Part shown: positions 10,031 through 21,753 of the stretch, piece by piece
How the letters are laid out: every line of letters begins with the position of its first letter
Position numbering within the stretch: position 1 is the stretch's first letter
Assembly: GCA_004431415.1 (NCBI GenBank)
Contig: QPMI01000092.1
Span: forward strand, 62,001-126,000
Length of the DNA stretch: 64,000 nucleotides
Origin: Cyanophora paradoxa
Taxonomy: Eukaryota; Glaucocystophyceae; Cyanophorales; Cyanophoraceae
Direction: 5' to 3'
Position numbers and translations under genes: made by a program
The notes under the pieces: model-generated
Told to the model about the DNA's origin: nothing
The model's database searches: none
What the model saw: the letters and a program-made list of their open reading frames with translations, nothing else

Positions 10031-12445
10031 GGAGCGGTGACGGGACAGTCCGTGCCGAAGACAGTGGTGTAGGTCGGACTCGCTGACGGGGGCGTGCGCA
10101 GACGATGGACATCGCGTGCCGCGACCACTGCTAACTGGCTGTTCAGCCGGATCTCCTCCGCGAGCTCGGCGGTCGCCCGCTGGTTCGTAGCCGGGTTCGC
10201 GTCGGATTTCGGGTTGAAACGGGACGTGTAGTAACGGCGCAGGAAGTTGCCGGGGCCCTCGACGTCGGCTGTGATGTTGACGAGGCGGAGTACGTTCTCG
10301 ACTTGCTCGGTGAGCATTGACAGCAACGGCGCGTGACTCGTCGGCCATGGACGGTCGGAGCTCGGTGCTGGGTCACGAACGTCGTAGAGGTGAGCAAATC
10401 GGCTATCCCCGTAGCGGTCGCGCGTCTCGTCCCACTTGTAATGGTCGAAGTATGCAGCGATGTCCCACGCCCGCGCCAGGGCCGTCGAACGCATCGACAA
10501 GGCGATGTCGGGCGGCGGTGAACCGTGTCGAAGCGTAGACAGATAGATGTCGTCAGGTCCTGTGAGCGGGCCGTGAACTTGACAGTTTGGACCAGTTGCC
10601 TGATTGTTGCAAGGCGCGTCGCCGTGTTCGTGATCTTGTCGAAGTTCAAGAACCGTTCATCGCTCTCCGTCATCTCCACGTCGTAGTGCAGCGTCCGGAG
10701 ATTGCGGGCAAGGTTGACAGCCACCTGAAGGATGCACGGTACGACTGGAGTCTTGGACTGGTGTACAAGAGTGAACTCTGTCGGTGTCAAACCAAACAGC
10801 TCCAGCATCTCTGGCCGTCCGAGGACATCGGCGAGCGGGTCGTTCGGGTGAGGCCACGTGGTCGCCGTCTCCCCAGGCGCGAAGGGCTGAGCCCGCGCGA
10901 GGCGCATGATGACGTGGATGACGGAGCGGAATTCGGTCAGATGTTGAAGGAGGTAGTGAGCCTGGTCACTCGGGCGAGTACCCAGCAACGGTTGCCCAGT
11001 AGGCGTGTTGCTGCGGGCAGCTGCGAGGTGCATGCAGCTCGTGAGCTCGCTGGCGGCGAAGAGGGTCGGCGTCTCAGGGGTCTTGCGCCAATCCGTCGTC
11101 GTCGTTGTGACCATGAAGCGTCGCGGCGTGTCCAGGTACGCACGCAGCTGGTTGTGCACCACGGGCTTGAGGCGAAGGATCGTCCAGGCGTGGCGGTGTC
11201 CAAGGTCGGCGGCCACGTCCTTGATCTCGGGCTCCGAGTCGCTGGACGTGTCTTCGTCGGTGTCAGGAGGACTGTCACGGTCGTCGTGAGGGCTCGGCAA
11301 GGTCGGCGTGTCGACGATGATCCCCTCGAAACGCGCGGGTCGCCCATGGGCACGTCCTCGGTCCTCTCAGTGCCCGACGAGTCGGCAGTCGTCGAGTCAG
11401 GCATCGACGCGTCGGTCGGTGCAGTGTAGTCGGGGTGAAGTGACGGGATCGGCAGCATCGGGGTTGGGCCGGGCTCTGCGGCGGGGCCGCCGTCACAGTC
11501 GTGGCCGGGGCTGGCGGGGCGTCGGACGGGGCCAGTAGCTCAGGCGCAGGCGACGGGGCCGTCGAGACCGCAGCCACGGCCGTGGGGGACGGGACGCTGT
11601 GCGGGGTCGTCAGCGAGGTCGCCATCGCCGGTGCGATGGGCGAAGCATCTCGAGCGGCCGTCGACGAGACCGGCGTCTCGAGAGCGGGCGTCGGGGCCAC
11701 CGGAGTCGTTGTCACGGGTGCAACGGGCTGGGCGTCCGGAGTCGTCGTCGCGGGTGCAACGGGCTGGGCGTCCGGAGTGTCCGTCGACGAGGCCGTCACC
11801 TCGGGCGCAGGGGTGGGTCGTTCCGCGGGGCCGGGGGCTCCGGGGCGTCGGTCGGCGGTGTCACCGGTGCCGTTGGGCACGTCATGTCGTCGTCGTGGTA
11901 GTGAGGGTTGCCCGGGGTCTGGGCCGGCTGGTATGAATCGGGAGCGCGCGGCCGCGGCCCCTGACCGTTCCCCGTGCCTCGCCGATTGGCGCGGTGGAGC
12001 CTGTGCTGCCGCAGTACGGCGACGGGCGTCCATGGTGCGGCCACGAGCAATACCACCGATTGCAGCCTGCAAGTAGGGGGCTTGCGCCGCGGCCTGCACC
12101 GGGTCCTCTCCCTTGGCAGCTTCGGCGTCGAGGCGAGCCTGCAGTTCACGTGCGAGCTGTTCGTCGGCCAGCAGCTGCGCGTGCTTGTCGGGCGGAGTGG
12201 TCGGGGACGGCGTTCCAGGCGTGCGGCGACGAAGGATGTCTGTCAACACGTTGTGGACTTCGAGGTACCTCGCCGAAAACTGCGTCGGGTCCCGAAGTCG
12301 CGCGTTCTCGGCGGCGAGTCGCAAGTACTCCATGTCGACGTCGTTGGTTCGGAGAGTGAGATGCGGCTTAATCTTGTCCCGCTGTCGAGCCGGCCAGTCG
12401 TGTAGAACGGCAGCGACGTAAATCGACGCCAACTTGCGGCTCACT
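10031..12445 (-). CDS. Retroelement polyprotein segment, frame broken (copy 1)
   Basis: Copy 1 of the region that is a single 834-residue frame in copy 2 (26861-29365). Here it is split among ORFs 9781-10500, 10143-11300 and 11275-12984 by one-base losses, for example near 10567, 11322, 11460 and 11812. The upper part (11275-12984) is instead better in copy 1, because it links without a break into the segment above. The content is described at the copy 2 entry. Confidence 0.5.
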
Positions 12446-13669
12446 CCCCCAGCTGCAGCGACCGTGGTCTCAGGCACCGGGTAGGGCGGAAGATCAGTTG
12501 GTGTCGGGCCGAGGCGCGTGTTCGGCTCATCGACGGGGTGCATTAACGCGTGAGCATGGTAGAACGCCGGTGCCGACAAGCAGACGGGAAGCGACGCGTT
12601 CACAGTCGTTCGCGCGAGTCGGGACGTGTCCTGCCCAGAGGTGTTGACAACTCCCGGGGCGAGAATGATTGGCCGAGTGCCTATCGGTCCAGTACTCGCG
12701 TCGCGAACGCCAGGCCGGAGGGTGCTGGCACGGACGGTGAAGGGGCTGACGTCGACGTTAAGGAAGATGTCAGCGACCCGAGGCCAGTCGTCGTTCCCCG
12801 TCAAAGACGTCGTTCCCTGTGGGGTGATATCCATTAACAGACCGATAATCCGCAGGAAGAGCGTCTTCATTTCCATCGTCACTCCGTACAGAGCGTCGAG
12901 CGTGATGTCCGCCGGTGCATCGTCAGGTCGCAGAGTACTCGGGTACGGCGTGCGCTGGCGTGAGGTTGGCGACGGTACGGGCAATTGCGGACGAACTCCA
13001 TGTACGGCGGCGTTGTGCAGAGGCGGCAGTGCTCCTGAAGCTCGACGTTAGTCATTGTCACCGTGTTGCCCGTGGTCGAGTCGATGTACTCGTAGTAGCG
13101 GTGCGCAATGCTGATCACTGATGCACGGAGCCGGTGGTTCACGATGACGGGTGAGCCATCGGGGCCGATGCTGCACGTGTGGCACGGTGCAGGCATGTCG
13201 ACTGGCGACAGGAAGAGAAGAATTTGCTGTCCCCCAACACTGACCATGATCTTCTCGACCGTGCGAGAGGCGAAGACGCGGTCTCCACCCTCGCGCTCAT
13301 ACCTCCCCGCTGCCTGGTGGCGACGAGCGATGAGCGTGATCGAGTCTTCCGCAATGTCCATCAGCATCTCGCGCAACTTCCGGTTGCGGTTGATGGGTCA
13401 TTGTCAGCCCTGTCCTCCGACGCCTTGGGCCGCAGTACGGCGGGCGCGGGTGGAGTGGGCGTGGTCGGCGGGACGATTGGCGTCTTGTCCTCAGGGCGAG
13501 GCCCTCTGCCGTCGCGACAGAGCTGGGTCCGGCGACGGGGTCGGTCGGAGCGTTTGCCGCGACGAAACGAGCGTAGGCGTCAGCAGCCTTTGCCGAAGTC
13601 GCGTCAGGGCCTGAGGCGAACCGTAGCTCACCCTCGCGCTCGAGAATGTAGACGAGAAGTAGGATCGTA
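12446..13669 (-). CDS. Retroelement polyprotein segment next to Polinton insertion (copy 1)
   Basis: Minus-strand coding up to the target duplication at 13664-13669. The frame is TILLLVYILEREGELRFA at the insertion end. It continues with a conserved-looking part containing two close Cys/His clusters (MPAPCHTCSIGP near 13185 and LQEHCRLCTTPP near 13025) that could bind zinc. I know of no family match. The ORF at 13297-13683 appears to start with Met-Gly inside the Polinton repeat; that start is an artefact of the insertion. Confidence 0.5.
13664..13669 (+). repeat. Target site duplication ATCGTA, left (copy 1)
   Basis: ATCGTA directly precedes the terminal repeat TGTTGTACACCC. The same six bases follow the other end of the Polinton at 55967-55972. 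Six-base duplications are usual for Polinton integrases. Confidence 0.9.
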
Positions 13670-13984
13670 TGTTGTACACCCATGGACCCCGCTTACGGCC
13701 ACTTCGCTTCGCTCCGGGCCGCGGTTCCATGGGTATTTAGCGTCTTCCCCTATCTAGATCGATCTGATTTTGCCGTGCGTGTACCAAAATCGTTTTACAC
13801 GTTTCCCTCTGCTATTACGTGCCGGAGGGCGTGTGCGGGGGTACCTTCGGGGTTGAAAAATAAATTTCGATTTAGCTTCGAGGAGGTAGCTAACGGGAGA
13901 GCCTTTGAGGCTGATTGTGAATTCACTTTAGGGTATGAGCTTAGGCATTCTAGTGTCCACTGAGAGGCCGCACTAGAAATTCCC
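13670..13984 (+). repeat. Polinton terminal inverted repeat, left end, copy 1
   Basis: Begins TGTTGTACACCC and is the reverse complement of 55637-55966 apart from a 14-bp segment (after GAGGCC) present only in the right repeat. It holds a 93-codon open frame by chance (13682-13963). No gene is expected here. Confidence 0.9.
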
Positions 13985-14050
13985 TCACCCCGACCCTTTC
14001 TCAGCTTCTAGCATAGGAGCAGTGATCGCAATTTCATTTCAGAATGTTTT

Positions 14051-15454
14051 CTACTCGTCATCACTCATATAGACTTCAGGGCCCTCCTCTGGGCTGTCTG
14101 GCTCGTTCAAGTCAACCTCCATGTCCCGAGGGATGTTCGCAGAAATGTGCGCGCGAATCATTGCAGTAGCGTCTCTGATGTCCATTCCCTGAACGTTGAA
14201 TTCGACAGGTGCCTGAGCAGCCATCGCAGCTCCATTCTGCGCTTGCATGACATGCCCTCGCACTCTGATGTTGGTCACAACTCGGCGAAAGAATGCATTC
14301 CAAACTTCCTCGGAACGTCTGCTTGTGGAGTTAACTGCTGTGGATTCAGTTACACGTGGAGCGATCTTACCCTGCAGCGCTGGAATATCCATTATATATG
14401 TGTTCGAAACAATGACGATATCGGTTGCGTAACACGGAACCCAGCCGTATAGAATTCGAAGTCGTTTCTTGCCCTTGTTGCACAAGTCGTTGAACATAGC
14501 GATTGCATACTCGCCATAATATTCGTCGAAGCCGAGAATAGGTTGGCCATTGAACTCATCAGTAAATTTTTCGTTGTCGCGAGGATTATTGCTGATCTTC
14601 GGCTTCCAGTAGACAGTGCCAGGCGGAAACATGTTGATAGCTGTGGTTTTACCAGAACCAGGGTCGCCACAAATGAGATGAATTCTTGAGAAATGTAGCT
14701 TGGGCCTGGCCACAGCAAGGCATACTTCTGACAGATAGGATCTGTATCTGAACGCTCTCGATCCGAACTCGTGGATAACTTGTTCGATTGTAGCTTGATT
14801 TTCGACGATGTATTCCGTTATTACGTGCAAGTCGGTTCGCTTCCCTCGGCAACTCAAAATTTGGCCAACCTCCTTAAAGTCGAAAATATCCGAAGTGAAC
14901 GCATAATCACCCCGCATCGACAGCAGGTTAGATCGGCGACCCTGATTCGACTGATAGGGCCATCGAATGTTGAGCCCTGAGTTTATAAACATTTTGGCCA
15001 CACTGCTGAGGCGGTGCTGTTTGTTGAAGTACAGGAAACCCTGGGCAAGTATTAAACTGAGAATGAAGATCAACTTTGCGGGAAATCTGATAAACCGTAC
15101 CTGCAGTAACATAAACCATGGATTTTCTGGATCAATGACTGCAATGAAGCAAGCATAACGGCATTTTCGCCGTGGTTCATTCGTGTTTTTATCGATGATC
15201 GGTTCGCCCGTATCTCTGTTGACAAGAACGCCAAAACGTTCCAGAAATTCTCTATCAAGTTGAGGTCCTCCCCAAAAGTGCTCTTGAGTGTCGGGATTAA
15301 AAATGATGGGCTCACGAATCTCGAAATGGAATACGTTCGACTTGTGTGTTGATTTGCAGTTCGCGGGCGGTATCACCGGCTGAGCGAAGGCCGGTTGCGG
15401 AGGTGCAGCCATAGCCATTGATCTGCGCATTAGCGAATTATATTTCAGCGCCAA
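14051..15454 (-). pseudogene. CRESS-type Rep / SF3 helicase, copy 1, one base missing
   Basis: Same gene as 30973-32377, where it is described. Predicted exons are 15454-15101, 15040-14371 and 14321-14051 with introns at 15041-15100 (60 nt) and 14322-14370 (49 nt). Unspliced, this copy reads open for 467 codons, which looks intact. However, it has GG at 14311-14312 where copy 2 has GGG. After splicing, copy 1 is 1295 nt (not divisible by three) and copy 2 is 1296 nt. The apparent continuity is therefore accidental: a lost base compensates for reading through the second intron. The loss is more likely a sequencing error than a mutation. Confidence 0.65.
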
Positions 15455-17703
15455 AAAATAATTACGATCTCAGAGCAATTTATACGAAGGGCCCCGACTG
15501 CGCTGATATTTGCCACTTTTTTGGAATTATTTTAAAAACATTTAAGAAATTATTATTTTCTGTACCCCCTCCGCTTCGCCCCTCCCGCTCGCTTTGGCGC
15601 GCGCGCTCGGCCTGCCGGAAAAAGTGAAGAGCGCACATCTACTCGAGCAGAGAAGTGAAGTATGTTGCAAGTGAAGACTTTTCCGGGCACTGAGGCTTCT
15701 GGATGGCCGGGACGTAGTCAGTTTGAGAGCAGCAAAGGAGTGCACACATTTTGCAGCAGGCAGGCGACGCGCGAGACAGCTCTCTTGCCTGTGTAGGCGC
15801 TAGTGATGATGTTGCGCGGAGCTCCCTCCTGCTTCCACCGCCGAGGTGCGCTGCAAAGACGCGGGTGCGGCTTCTGGGTACAAGATCAAGGCCTTTTGCG
15901 GGTACCAGTGTTCAAAAATTTAAACGCAACTTCATGATTTTCGCCCTTCGAAATTAATAATACTTTGGCCACGGAGATCGCTGTGAAAGTTAATAAATAT
16001 CTGTGAAATGGACATAATTATACTGGAATTGCGATAATTTTCGCATCCTAAAATACCGTTACATTTCCGAAATTGTTCTAGTTTGGGTCAGCCTTGGGAG
16101 CCTCTCAAAGCGCCGGACCGCCGCCGGTTGTTATGTTTTATTAATTATGGGAAATAATTTGGTACCGGGATGCTAGCCATTGGTTAGCAAAGTATTTGTT
16201 TGGCCCAGCCGGCGGCGCCGGCTCTCTTGCGATTTGCCGACGCTAATTCTTAATTAATTAATTCATGTGCCTAGTAGGGTAGCTCGGCTAGAACTAGGTT
16301 ACTAGTAGCCTGAGTGCCAGTGACTCATGATCAGTGACGGTCGCGATCGGACAGTCCGGGAGTACTAGTGCACGTTGCCCGGCGAGTCGGTGTCACAACG
16401 GTAGTCATGTCACGATGCTACTATCATGCTAGTACTACTAGGGCTACGGTACTACGGATTCTTAGTACGGAATACGTAGCCTAACATACGGTGTGGCTCG
16501 AGCCTCGGCCCTCGGAGTGCAGGCCTAGGCCAGCGCTGTGCTGATCATCATGGCATGCTTGCAGGTGTCTTTGGGGCCGCATTTTTTCCACCGGTTGGTC
16601 CCCACTTCGAAGACAGATAAAAAACGGTTCATGATCAATCGGTCAACTGCGCATGCCGGCCGGACTCGGGATCTGGAGTCTGCACTGACCGGACTCTGCC
16701 ACTGAGTGCAGTACTAGTTCTACGGAACTTCTACCTATACAAAAAATATTTACTGCTAATTATATATAAGGCCGCTACTAGGCCCGCTAGTACCAGGCTA
16801 CTACCAGCCAACTTGCAAGTGTCTTTAGGGCCGCATTTTTTTCACCGGTTGAGCCTCCACTTCCTAGACAGATAAAAAAAACGGTTCATGGACTAGCCTA
16901 CTAACTCAGTGAGAGCCTGAGACTAGTACTACTACGGTCACCGGGTACTACAAGAAACATACAGATAACTAATTATTATAGGTACCACTACCACCGGTAA
17001 CAGCCTGGCCCGCTGGCCCACTACCGCCCACAGCCTAGTCTCTCTACTAGCTATAGCTAGCTATATAGTGCACAGAGAAGGTAGGACTAATTATTATAAA
17101 AACTTAATAGCTACATAGTGCACATGCAGAGAAGGTAGGACTAATTATTATAAAATATTAATTTTTTTGTAAATCGGCGGCCAGCGTCGGCCACGGCGGC
17201 CTAGTCTCTCTACTAGCTATATATAGTGCACACTGCACAGACAAGGTAGGACTAATTGTTTATATAATAAGACAACATATATATATATATGTGTGTATGT
17301 AGGCTACAGTATAGTCTGTCTTCGAAGTGGAGTCAAACGGGCGAAAAAAAAGCGGCCCTAAAGACAAACAACTTGGAGACTCCTGCGCAGCTGCGCTGCG
17401 AGCCAGCGACTGTGCATGCTGTGCTACCATTAATATTGCAGCGTTAGCAACTTGAACATCTAGGCCTAGCCTCCTAGGCTATAGCTATGTACATATATAT
17501 ATATATATAGTCTGTCTAGGAAGTGGAGGCTCAACCGGTGAAAAAAATGCGACCCTGAAGACAAGCTCCTAGCAGCTGCTAGCCGCCCGATGGCCTGCTC
17601 GGAGGAGGCTGCTCCTGCCTGGTGCACGACATTCTTTCGTCGTCCTCATTCCTAGGTCTCGCCCTCTAGATCTCGTCCGACATCAGTGAAGGCAGCTGAA
17701 GGG
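15455..17703. other. Non-coding region between Rep and histone H3 (copy 1)
   Basis: A region of 2.25 kb without a convincing gene separates two divergent genes. The first 450 bases are mixed in composition. From about 16.0 kb it is full of CTAG-rich and AT-rich repeats, (TA)n runs at about 17275-17290 and 17490-17509, and four copies of a 60-75-bp module in two orientations (separate entry). It probably holds the promoters of Rep and H3, and could hold an internal replication element. Confidence 0.6.
16557..17570. repeat. Four inverted or direct modules forming two interlocked MITE-like units (copy 1)
   Basis: Modules at 16557-16632 (A) and 16811-16890 (B) read TGTCTTTGGGGCCGCATTTT-like and end in AGACAGATAAAAAA. 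Modules at 17314-17375 (A') and 17510-17570 (B') are their reverse complements. A and A' share CTTCGAAGACAG; B and B' share CTTCCTAGACAG and CACCGGTTGAGCCTCCAC. The pairs are interleaved (A B A' B'), giving two overlapping units of about 0.8 kb. Between them GAAGGTAGGACTAATT is repeated three times (17078-17260). This fits non-autonomous DNA transposons or a structured cis element; no transposase is present. Confidence 0.7.
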
Positions 17704-18283
17704 ATGGCGCGCGTCAAAGCCACACCCAAGAAGAACACTGCTGGCAAGGCTCCTAGCAAGGAGGCAGTGCTTCGGGCCGAGAATGGTCGCAAAAATGGCT
17801 CAGCTGCAGCCTCTGCGACCAAGCCCGCTCGCTACCGCCCAGGTGCGACCCTTTGCGTCTCTCACGATGCGCAAACACTTAACTGATGTCTGTGCGCGCT
17901 CAGGGACCGTCGCTCTGCGCGAAATCCGGAAGTACCAGAAGACCACTGACCTGCTCATTCGCAAGCTGCCATTCCAGCGGCTGGTCAGGGAGATCGCTCA
18001 GCCATTGAGTAATGACGATCTGCGCTTTCAAGCAAGCTCCATTCTCGCGATTCAGTCAGCGGCGGAGGCCTTCCTGATCAGTCTGTTTGAGGATGCGAAC
18101 CTGTGTGCCATCCACGCCAAGCGTGTGACTCTGATGGTGAAGGACATTCAGCTGGCTCGTCGCATTCGCGGAGAGATCTCGAAGATTGAGAAGTCTCAGC
18201 CTAAGCCTGCAGCTTCGACGTCTCCGGACGTAACCCCTATTACAGCTCTCGCGGCCAATTTAGGTGATCAGCTTCAGCTGTAG
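17704..18283 (+). CDS. Histone H3 with a 61-nt intron (copy 1)
   Basis: Exon 1 is 17704-17842, the intron is 17843-17903 (GTGCGA...CGCTCAG, with a branch-like CTTAACTGA), and exon 2 is 17904-18283. The spliced product is 172 residues. It has the H3 signature [16 protein letters not shown] across the splice junction, [44 protein letters not shown] and [12 protein letters not shown]. The tail keeps A1-R2-x-K4, K9, K14 and K18 positions but has N at S10, V at T3 and no ARKS motif around K27. A 33-residue Ser/Pro-rich extension follows the usual H3 end. The gene lies between Rep and PolB, within the Polinton. This copy and 34628-35207 read identically. It would package element or host DNA into nucleosomes or mimic a host H3 variant (inference). 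Confidence 0.92.
17843..17903 (+). other. Predicted 61-nt spliceosomal intron in histone H3 (copy 1)
   Basis: CCCAG|GTGCGA at the 5' side and CGCTCAG|GGACC at the 3' side, with TTAAC 24-28 bases before the end. Removal joins P-G-T inside the highly conserved H3 motif, and without it neither flanking ORF contains a full H3. Confidence 0.9.
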
Positions 18284-18381
18284 CTGTGCAAGCCTTAAAG
18301 AAAACGTGATGATAGTTATCAATCAGAGATTGTGCGCGCTGAATTTCGAAAAAGTTTTCTGATTGTATCATTAATCGAAAC

Positions 18382-21300
18382 ATGAGCTCCCGAGCCGTAA
18401 GAAACAACCTTAGAACCGAAATCAATGAGCTTGCACAGAGGCTATATGAGCGAGGCTATATTAATGGCACGTACAGGAACTCGCTAGTGCGTCCTCTAAC
18501 AAACACCAGGACCCACACTGACACACTCCGATCCTCTCTAGCATCACTGCTCAGGCTGCAGGGGACAGAAAGGCCTCAGCGTCCGCTGTACGGGCGAGAC
18601 GTTGCCGCACATTTCGAGAGGGGGCAGGCTGCGCGAGCAGCAGCAACACAGGAGATTGATGACGTTGCGGAAGCTATATCAGGGCTATTCCGCGAGCAGG
18701 CGTCGGCCAACGTTAACGTAGTTCGCACCTATACTCACCACGAGTATCCAGGGCTGCTTTTCACAAAGGACGTGATAGAGATAGAGCCGACAGCTGATCC
18801 AGAGAGAGTGAAAGAATTGACGATAGCGTTTCTGAACGAGCTGCGAGTCCCAGAGAGGATTGGAGCTGCTGTTTTAATTCGCTTTCATTTTGAGAATTTC
18901 CACATGTACCGCACGCAGCTTGCGACCATAGAGGAGGCACAATGCAGTCACTTCTAGCAAATCTCGCGGAGAAGATGGAGAGCTGGATGCTAGCGCAGCA
19001 GCCCTACGAGGACACTGATGTCTGGCCAGTCGTGCAGATCGAGGTGCTTATTGCAGAAAACGCAGCAGGGGCTCTGGGAAATGTACCTAAGCTGCCCTTT
19101 GGAGGGAAGGCCCTAACGATGAACAAGATCTACTGTCCGATCTCTCCAGAGGACAACTGCGTGCTTGAATGCTTTGAGCATGAGAAGCTCAATCCCGGTC
19201 GTCTGAGCCTTGAGAGAGTATACAAGCAGCTTCAGCATGTTGATTACGGTTCGATTCGCACTCAGCTGGGGCTTCCCCGGGGACTAATTGCAGTCGATGA
19301 ACCTACCATACGCAAGCTGAGCCAGCACTATAGAATCGATGCAAGCATTTTCGAGTGGATCTCGGACCGCAGCGCGTCGAAGTTCAAGCTCCTATTTTCA
19401 ACTGAATTTGGCTTTGAACGCCGAGCCCACCTTTGCGTGGTCGATGCTCACTGCTTTCTAATTAAAGATAAGAGAACGTGCGAGATGCAGAAGTGCAGAG
19501 CCTGCGGAAAGATGCAGTATGATTTGGCGACTCACAAGGAAACCTGCCGCTTCTGCTATACCTGCCGCTGCGCCTACAATCCGAAGGAGGACCATGCAAG
19601 CAAATGCGATGAAGCAGTGAGGAACAAGAGCGTTATTGAACGCAAAATCAAGCCATGCGAGCCCGAGGAAGAGTTTACAGCCCTAAACTCAGTCATAGCG
19701 GCAGACTTTGAAACGTTTGCACCCAACCGCACGACCCACGTTCCGTACGCAGTCGATATGGACATAATTAGCAAAGGAGAGATCACGGAAACGAAATCGT
19801 TCTGCGGCCCCGAAACTCTGGAACAGTTTATGCTCTGGCTTGACGACTGGAAAGAAAAGTCGACTCTAGTATTCTTCAATGGCAGCGGCTTCGACTTGAT
19901 ATTTATCTATAAGTGGCTTGTCCAGAACCGCCCAGACTGCCAGGTCAAGGTGATGCGCTCATCCGGAAAGATCAAGAGCATGGAGTGGAAGACGCTGGCC
20001 GGGGGAGAGTTTAAAAGCTTCGATCCCTGCTTGCACATACAGGGCTCACTGCGGCAGGCTGGGAAGGACTACGGGTGCACCACCTTGAAAGGGGATTTTG
20101 ACCACCGAAAGATAAGAGCTTGGGATGACGTTGAGATTCACAAGGAAGCCTGGAGCGAATATTTGAGAGCTGACGTTCGGTCAATGACTGAGCTGTATAT
20201 TAAGTACGCTCGGACATGTTTTGATCTATTTGGGATAAATGTGAATTCGAAGCGCACCTTGACAGCATCGGCGATGGCTTTTCAGATCCACAGGCAGCTA
20301 ATGAAAACGGAAGTGCTGCTACCGAAATACAAGGAGGACCAGATTTTTCGCAAAGCGATTTACGGAGGGCGATGCCTACCATTCAAGCGGAAGTTTGTCT
20401 CGAAGGGTCCAGATGATTACTTGGTAGATCTGGATGTGGTCTCTCTCTATCCGACGGCTATGTACTTTAATTACTTTCCCACTGGTAAATTTAAATGCAT
20501 CACCGATCAAGCGGAGCTAGAGCGATTCCGCAAGTTTATGCTGAGCAGGAAAATGGAACAGCTGTTTGTTGCAAAGATTAGCGCTAAAATTCCTCAGGAT
20601 CTTGTGCTCTCTCCCCTTCCCCGCCACGAAGCCAATCTGGGATGGTCTAACTTGAAGCCTATTGAGAAAGAAATGTACACCTCAGTCGATATCTACCGGG
20701 CGATAGCACTGGGAGTTGAGATCACAGAGCTGCACGAGGTGTACTTGTTTGAGGGCAAGGAACGAATGTTCAAAGATTACATTGAGAAGCTGTACTGCAT
20801 GAAAGCACGCTCACGAAAGGGAACCGCCCAGTATGCTACGGCGAAGATCCTCTTGAATGGGCTCTATGGAAAATTTGCTCAGCGTCCAGTAATTGAGACA
20901 ACCGAGCTGGTCTCAAACTACAGACGATTCAAGGAGATACAGCGATCATCGACGATTACGGACATTGACATAGAGAATGATACGAGAATGTACGTCACAT
21001 TTGAGATCCCTGAGTATAGGCGGGATGCCTGCGTTTCGAAGCCTTGCTTTGTTGGTGCATTTATCCTCTCCTACAGCCGCGAAATCATGGATCGATTTTT
21101 GGTGAGGATGAACTCATATAAGGACGTAGAGGCAATGCCATACTACACAGATACAGATTCTATGATCGTGCACAGGAGGTTTGCTGAGCTTCTGAAGGAC
21201 TGCATGAAGCAGCCATATTCAGTTGAGGAATGTCAGAGGAGGAAGGGAATAGAATGATCTGCGAGAGCGAGCTGGGGAAACTAGATTATGACATCCAAGG

Positions 21301-21753
21301 GAGAATTACTGAGGCTTACTTCATTGGTCCAAAGGTTTATTGCTGCTACTTTGTGAGGTCGAATGGGGAACCAGATCTGCATGTGCGGGCAAAGGGAATT
21401 CCGAAGAGCTGGATAGAGGAGAACTGGCTCCCGAGTGATCCAGTGGCAAAGAAGGAATCCCTTGATAACCGAATTGCTTTGGAGGCCTTCACAAGGATGC
21501 TAGAGGAACGTTATCAGCCGCAGTGCACACTAGATTCTAAACTAGCGCGTGTTTTCAAGCCCAATGGAAAGCAACGCGAGGCTGGGATCGACTTCAGCTC
21601 TATAATTCAGATTCCATTCAGCCGAATACTCAACAAAACGGAGTATACGAAACGAAAGATTATTCCTGACGAATATTACAGCACGGTTCCCATGAATACG
21701 TTCGAGCAACAGGCGGCAGCCAAGAAGGCAACCTTGACTTTGTCGATCTCTGA
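18382..21753 (+). pseudogene. Protein-primed family B DNA polymerase, copy 1, frame broken three times
   Basis: Same gene as 35306-38676. In this copy the frame is lost at 18936-18937 (GG, GGG in copy 2), 21227-21228 (GG, GGG in copy 2) and 21689-21691 (CCC, CCCC in copy 2). The main fragment 18942-21257 holds the exonuclease and polymerase motifs: AADFETF (about 19697), FNGSGFDLIFIYKWL, LRADVRSM, the motif A stretch LDVVSLYPTAMYF (about 20430), KILLNGLYGKFA (about 20850) and YYTDTDS (21141). The third break fuses the PolB end to the integrase in one frame, which is an artefact. Allowing for three lost bases, the gene is 3375 nt, as in copy 2. Confidence 0.9.

Noticed and set aside
13682-13963. 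A 93-codon ORF identical at three places (also 30604 and 55673)
   Set aside because: It lies within the terminal inverted repeat; its identity reflects repeat identity and there is no recognisable domain.
15751-15957. Short ORFs in the Rep-H3 gap
   Set aside because: No motif, no consistent start context, and embedded in repeat-rich AT/CTAG sequence.
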